Position numbers and translations under genes: made by a program. 64,000 nucleotides of DNA, taken from contig CM034236.1 of assembly GCA_019916065.1 (NCBI GenBank), forward strand, positions 13,469,167-13,533,166. The letters are read 5' to 3'. The notes beneath the pieces are model-generated. The model saw nothing but the letters and a program-made list of their open reading frames with translations, searched no databases and was not told the DNA's origin. Numbering within the stretch: the stretch's first letter is position 1; each line of letters opens with the position of its first letter. The DNA comes from Vitellaria paradoxa (Eukaryota > Streptophyta > Magnoliopsida > Ericales > Sapotaceae). Below, piece after piece: positions 62,459 through 64,000 of the stretch.

Positions 62459-64000
62459 TCCAAAGAGATTTTAGGTGCCAATGTTTCAAGGCTTTTTATG
62501 ACTAGTGTAGGTACCTGGGCCGTAGTTTGACGGCCCAAGTTCATCTTTTCCTATCCTCCCGCCCCATAATCACATTTCTTCAACAATATTGACTAGCCAC
62601 AGGAAGACTATCATATAGCACATGTTGCCACGGGAACACCTTTCCCACGGCATGACTTATTTCCTGAATTTGGAACAAAGTTTGGGTACTTCTCCAACTA
62701 ACCTAATAGACATGCGGGATCATTAAAGATTCAACGGATTGGAAGCTTAAATCATGGGGCGTTGTGGATTCACCCAACTAATTTAGAGAGAGAATTATGC
62801 TGGGAATTCTTATCCCATTATGGCATGCCAAGTCAAGGCTGAACATCCTCCTAACAGATTCAAAGCTTGACTCCCGTCTAAAAGGATTCCCTCCTTAGCC
62901 TGTATAAACCCTCCTCCTTTAGAGGTTCGTTATGCATTTTGCACCATTCTATTACCTACACCGTTGGCTCTCTCTCTTTTGTTTCAAATTGCCTTGGTTC
63001 TCACTCTTTCGTCGGACTCTGGTGACCCTGCCATAATCAATAGTTAGCATTATTCCTTGAAAGCTGGACCCTCCAAGTCTACTTACCTCCCCCACAACTA
63101 GCGGAATGTAATTAATCCTATCTCTTTGCATGATTTTGATGATACGAATGAATGATTAGTTGAAGAGATGGGTGCTAGTGACTTTAATGCAGAAGATGAA
63201 CTGATTTTTTATGATAAAAGCTTGACATGCGATGTGGCATATGCTTCAATTGATGGATGTGATCAGATTATACTACATAATGGATGTGGGTGAAGATTAG
63301 AGCATCTTAGCACTTTCTTTTTAAGTTTAAGTAGATAAGGTTATGTTTTTGTTTTGAACTTTACATTTTTTTGGGAAAAATTAGTTACTTTTACATTGTC
63401 AATGATGTTACCTTTTGTCCATTGCTGTGTTTACCTAGTTGGAGAAATATAATGGAGATGGAGTTTTTCCCTTTTTTTTCCTTTATTATTGTTTTTTTAA
63501 AATAGTGATGCATATAGAAGTTTATATTTGATGACTTTTTAGAATGTTTGGAGCCTTTATTTGTTTCTTTTTACACTTTTTTTTCAATATTTTTTGTGAA
63601 GGAATGACTTGCCTTACTCATGCACGTGCTAGTTGAGCACCTTTTGTCTATATATGTTATATGCATTTGTATCCAAATTGTATATCCAAATTGTCACTGG
63701 TATTGATGAAATTCCCATGGGATGAACCCTTTATTATTTTTTTTAAATTCTTTTTGTTGTTTTCTCCCTTGGAACCAATCTAATTTGGAAAATTCCTCTA
63801 AATCATTATCATAGCTTTCTAGACTCCCAGAGACTTAATGGAAACTTGTTTTTCTTAGTCTTTCTTTATTCTTACCTTTTGTTTTGTTTCATTCTTATTT
63901 CCTGCCTGCACTTCGGCATAATCACAAGGCTATGTAACAGGAGTCTTTCATGGAGTCTTCAGGACCATCTCTACTCCTTTTATTGCCCTCTGTTGCTCCC
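62459..64000. other. Right end of the window, no complete gene
   Basis: Apart from the possible hAT tail near 63.1-63.3 kb, I see only AT-rich sequence and short open stretches. No kinase exon continuing the 50.8-55.0 kb gene was found, in particular no sequence for the conserved segment expected right after IPYR. Confidence 0.45.
63085..63294 (+). pseudogene. Possible hAT transposase C-terminal remnant
   Basis: One plus-strand frame reads PISLHDFDDTNE, a stop, then LVEEMGASDFNAEDELIFYD and further residues to a TGA at about 63292. The order (PISL.D.DD..E then an acidic segment ending near a final LT..VA) resembles the extreme C-terminus of plant BED-finger hAT transposases. The dimerisation domain that should precede it was not found. 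It could also be chance. Confidence 0.35.

Overview
The window is nuclear DNA of a flowering plant, most likely a eudicot. It is AT-rich, its genes have long introns with GT-AG borders, and it carries layers of plant transposons (Mutator-like elements, Ty3/Gypsy LTRs, LINEs, MITEs) and an endogenous plant pararetrovirus. I cannot name the species. Only two ordinary host genes are visible: a complete gene for splicing factor SF3B5 (7.4-12.4 kb, + strand) and the 5' part of a casein kinase 1-like gene (50.8-55.0 kb, + strand), whose remaining exons are not found before the window ends.

Left flank (1-7.3 kb): two genes of one probable Mutator-like element lie on the minus strand. An intronless transposase pseudogene keeps a single reading frame through four internal stops. 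A four-exon plant-mobile-domain pseudogene runs off the left edge. SF3B5 follows, with a 3.9 kb repeat-laden third intron.

13.9-24.4 kb: a second, roughly 10.5 kb Mutator-like element holds a two-exon transposase (+) with an intact catalytic core, and a convergent eight-exon Ulp1-type cysteine protease pseudogene (-). The whole element, exons included, is filled with the motif GGTACTGT/ACAGTACC, which I did not see elsewhere in the window. This is the most unusual object here.

24.4-50 kb: no host gene is visible. The region is a graveyard of nested elements. Four long-TIR Mutator-like elements share related GGGTAAATTA-type ends: 28.1-33.4, 37.3-38.8, 45.9-49.6 and, nested in the last, 47.6-49.4 kb. 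The first contains a Gypsy relic, which itself contains a 2.7 kb solo LTR; both insertions have perfect 5-bp target duplications. A Tourist-like element (43.7-44.4 kb) and two hAT-like MITEs are also present.

50-64 kb: the casein kinase gene has an 872-bp tandem duplication in intron 5. After exon 6 comes a 4.6 kb decayed Caulimoviridae insertion (protease, reverse transcriptase, RNase H, viroplasmin-like region). Its two ends are inverted copies of the viral promoter region, both pointing outward, and a truncated RTE-type LINE sits inside its polymerase. The last 3 kb contain a MITE and a possible hAT transposase tail.

All calls come from reading the sequence and translating by eye. No database search, alignment program or repeat finder was run. 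Exon borders were chosen by GT-AG rule, phase and family resemblance.
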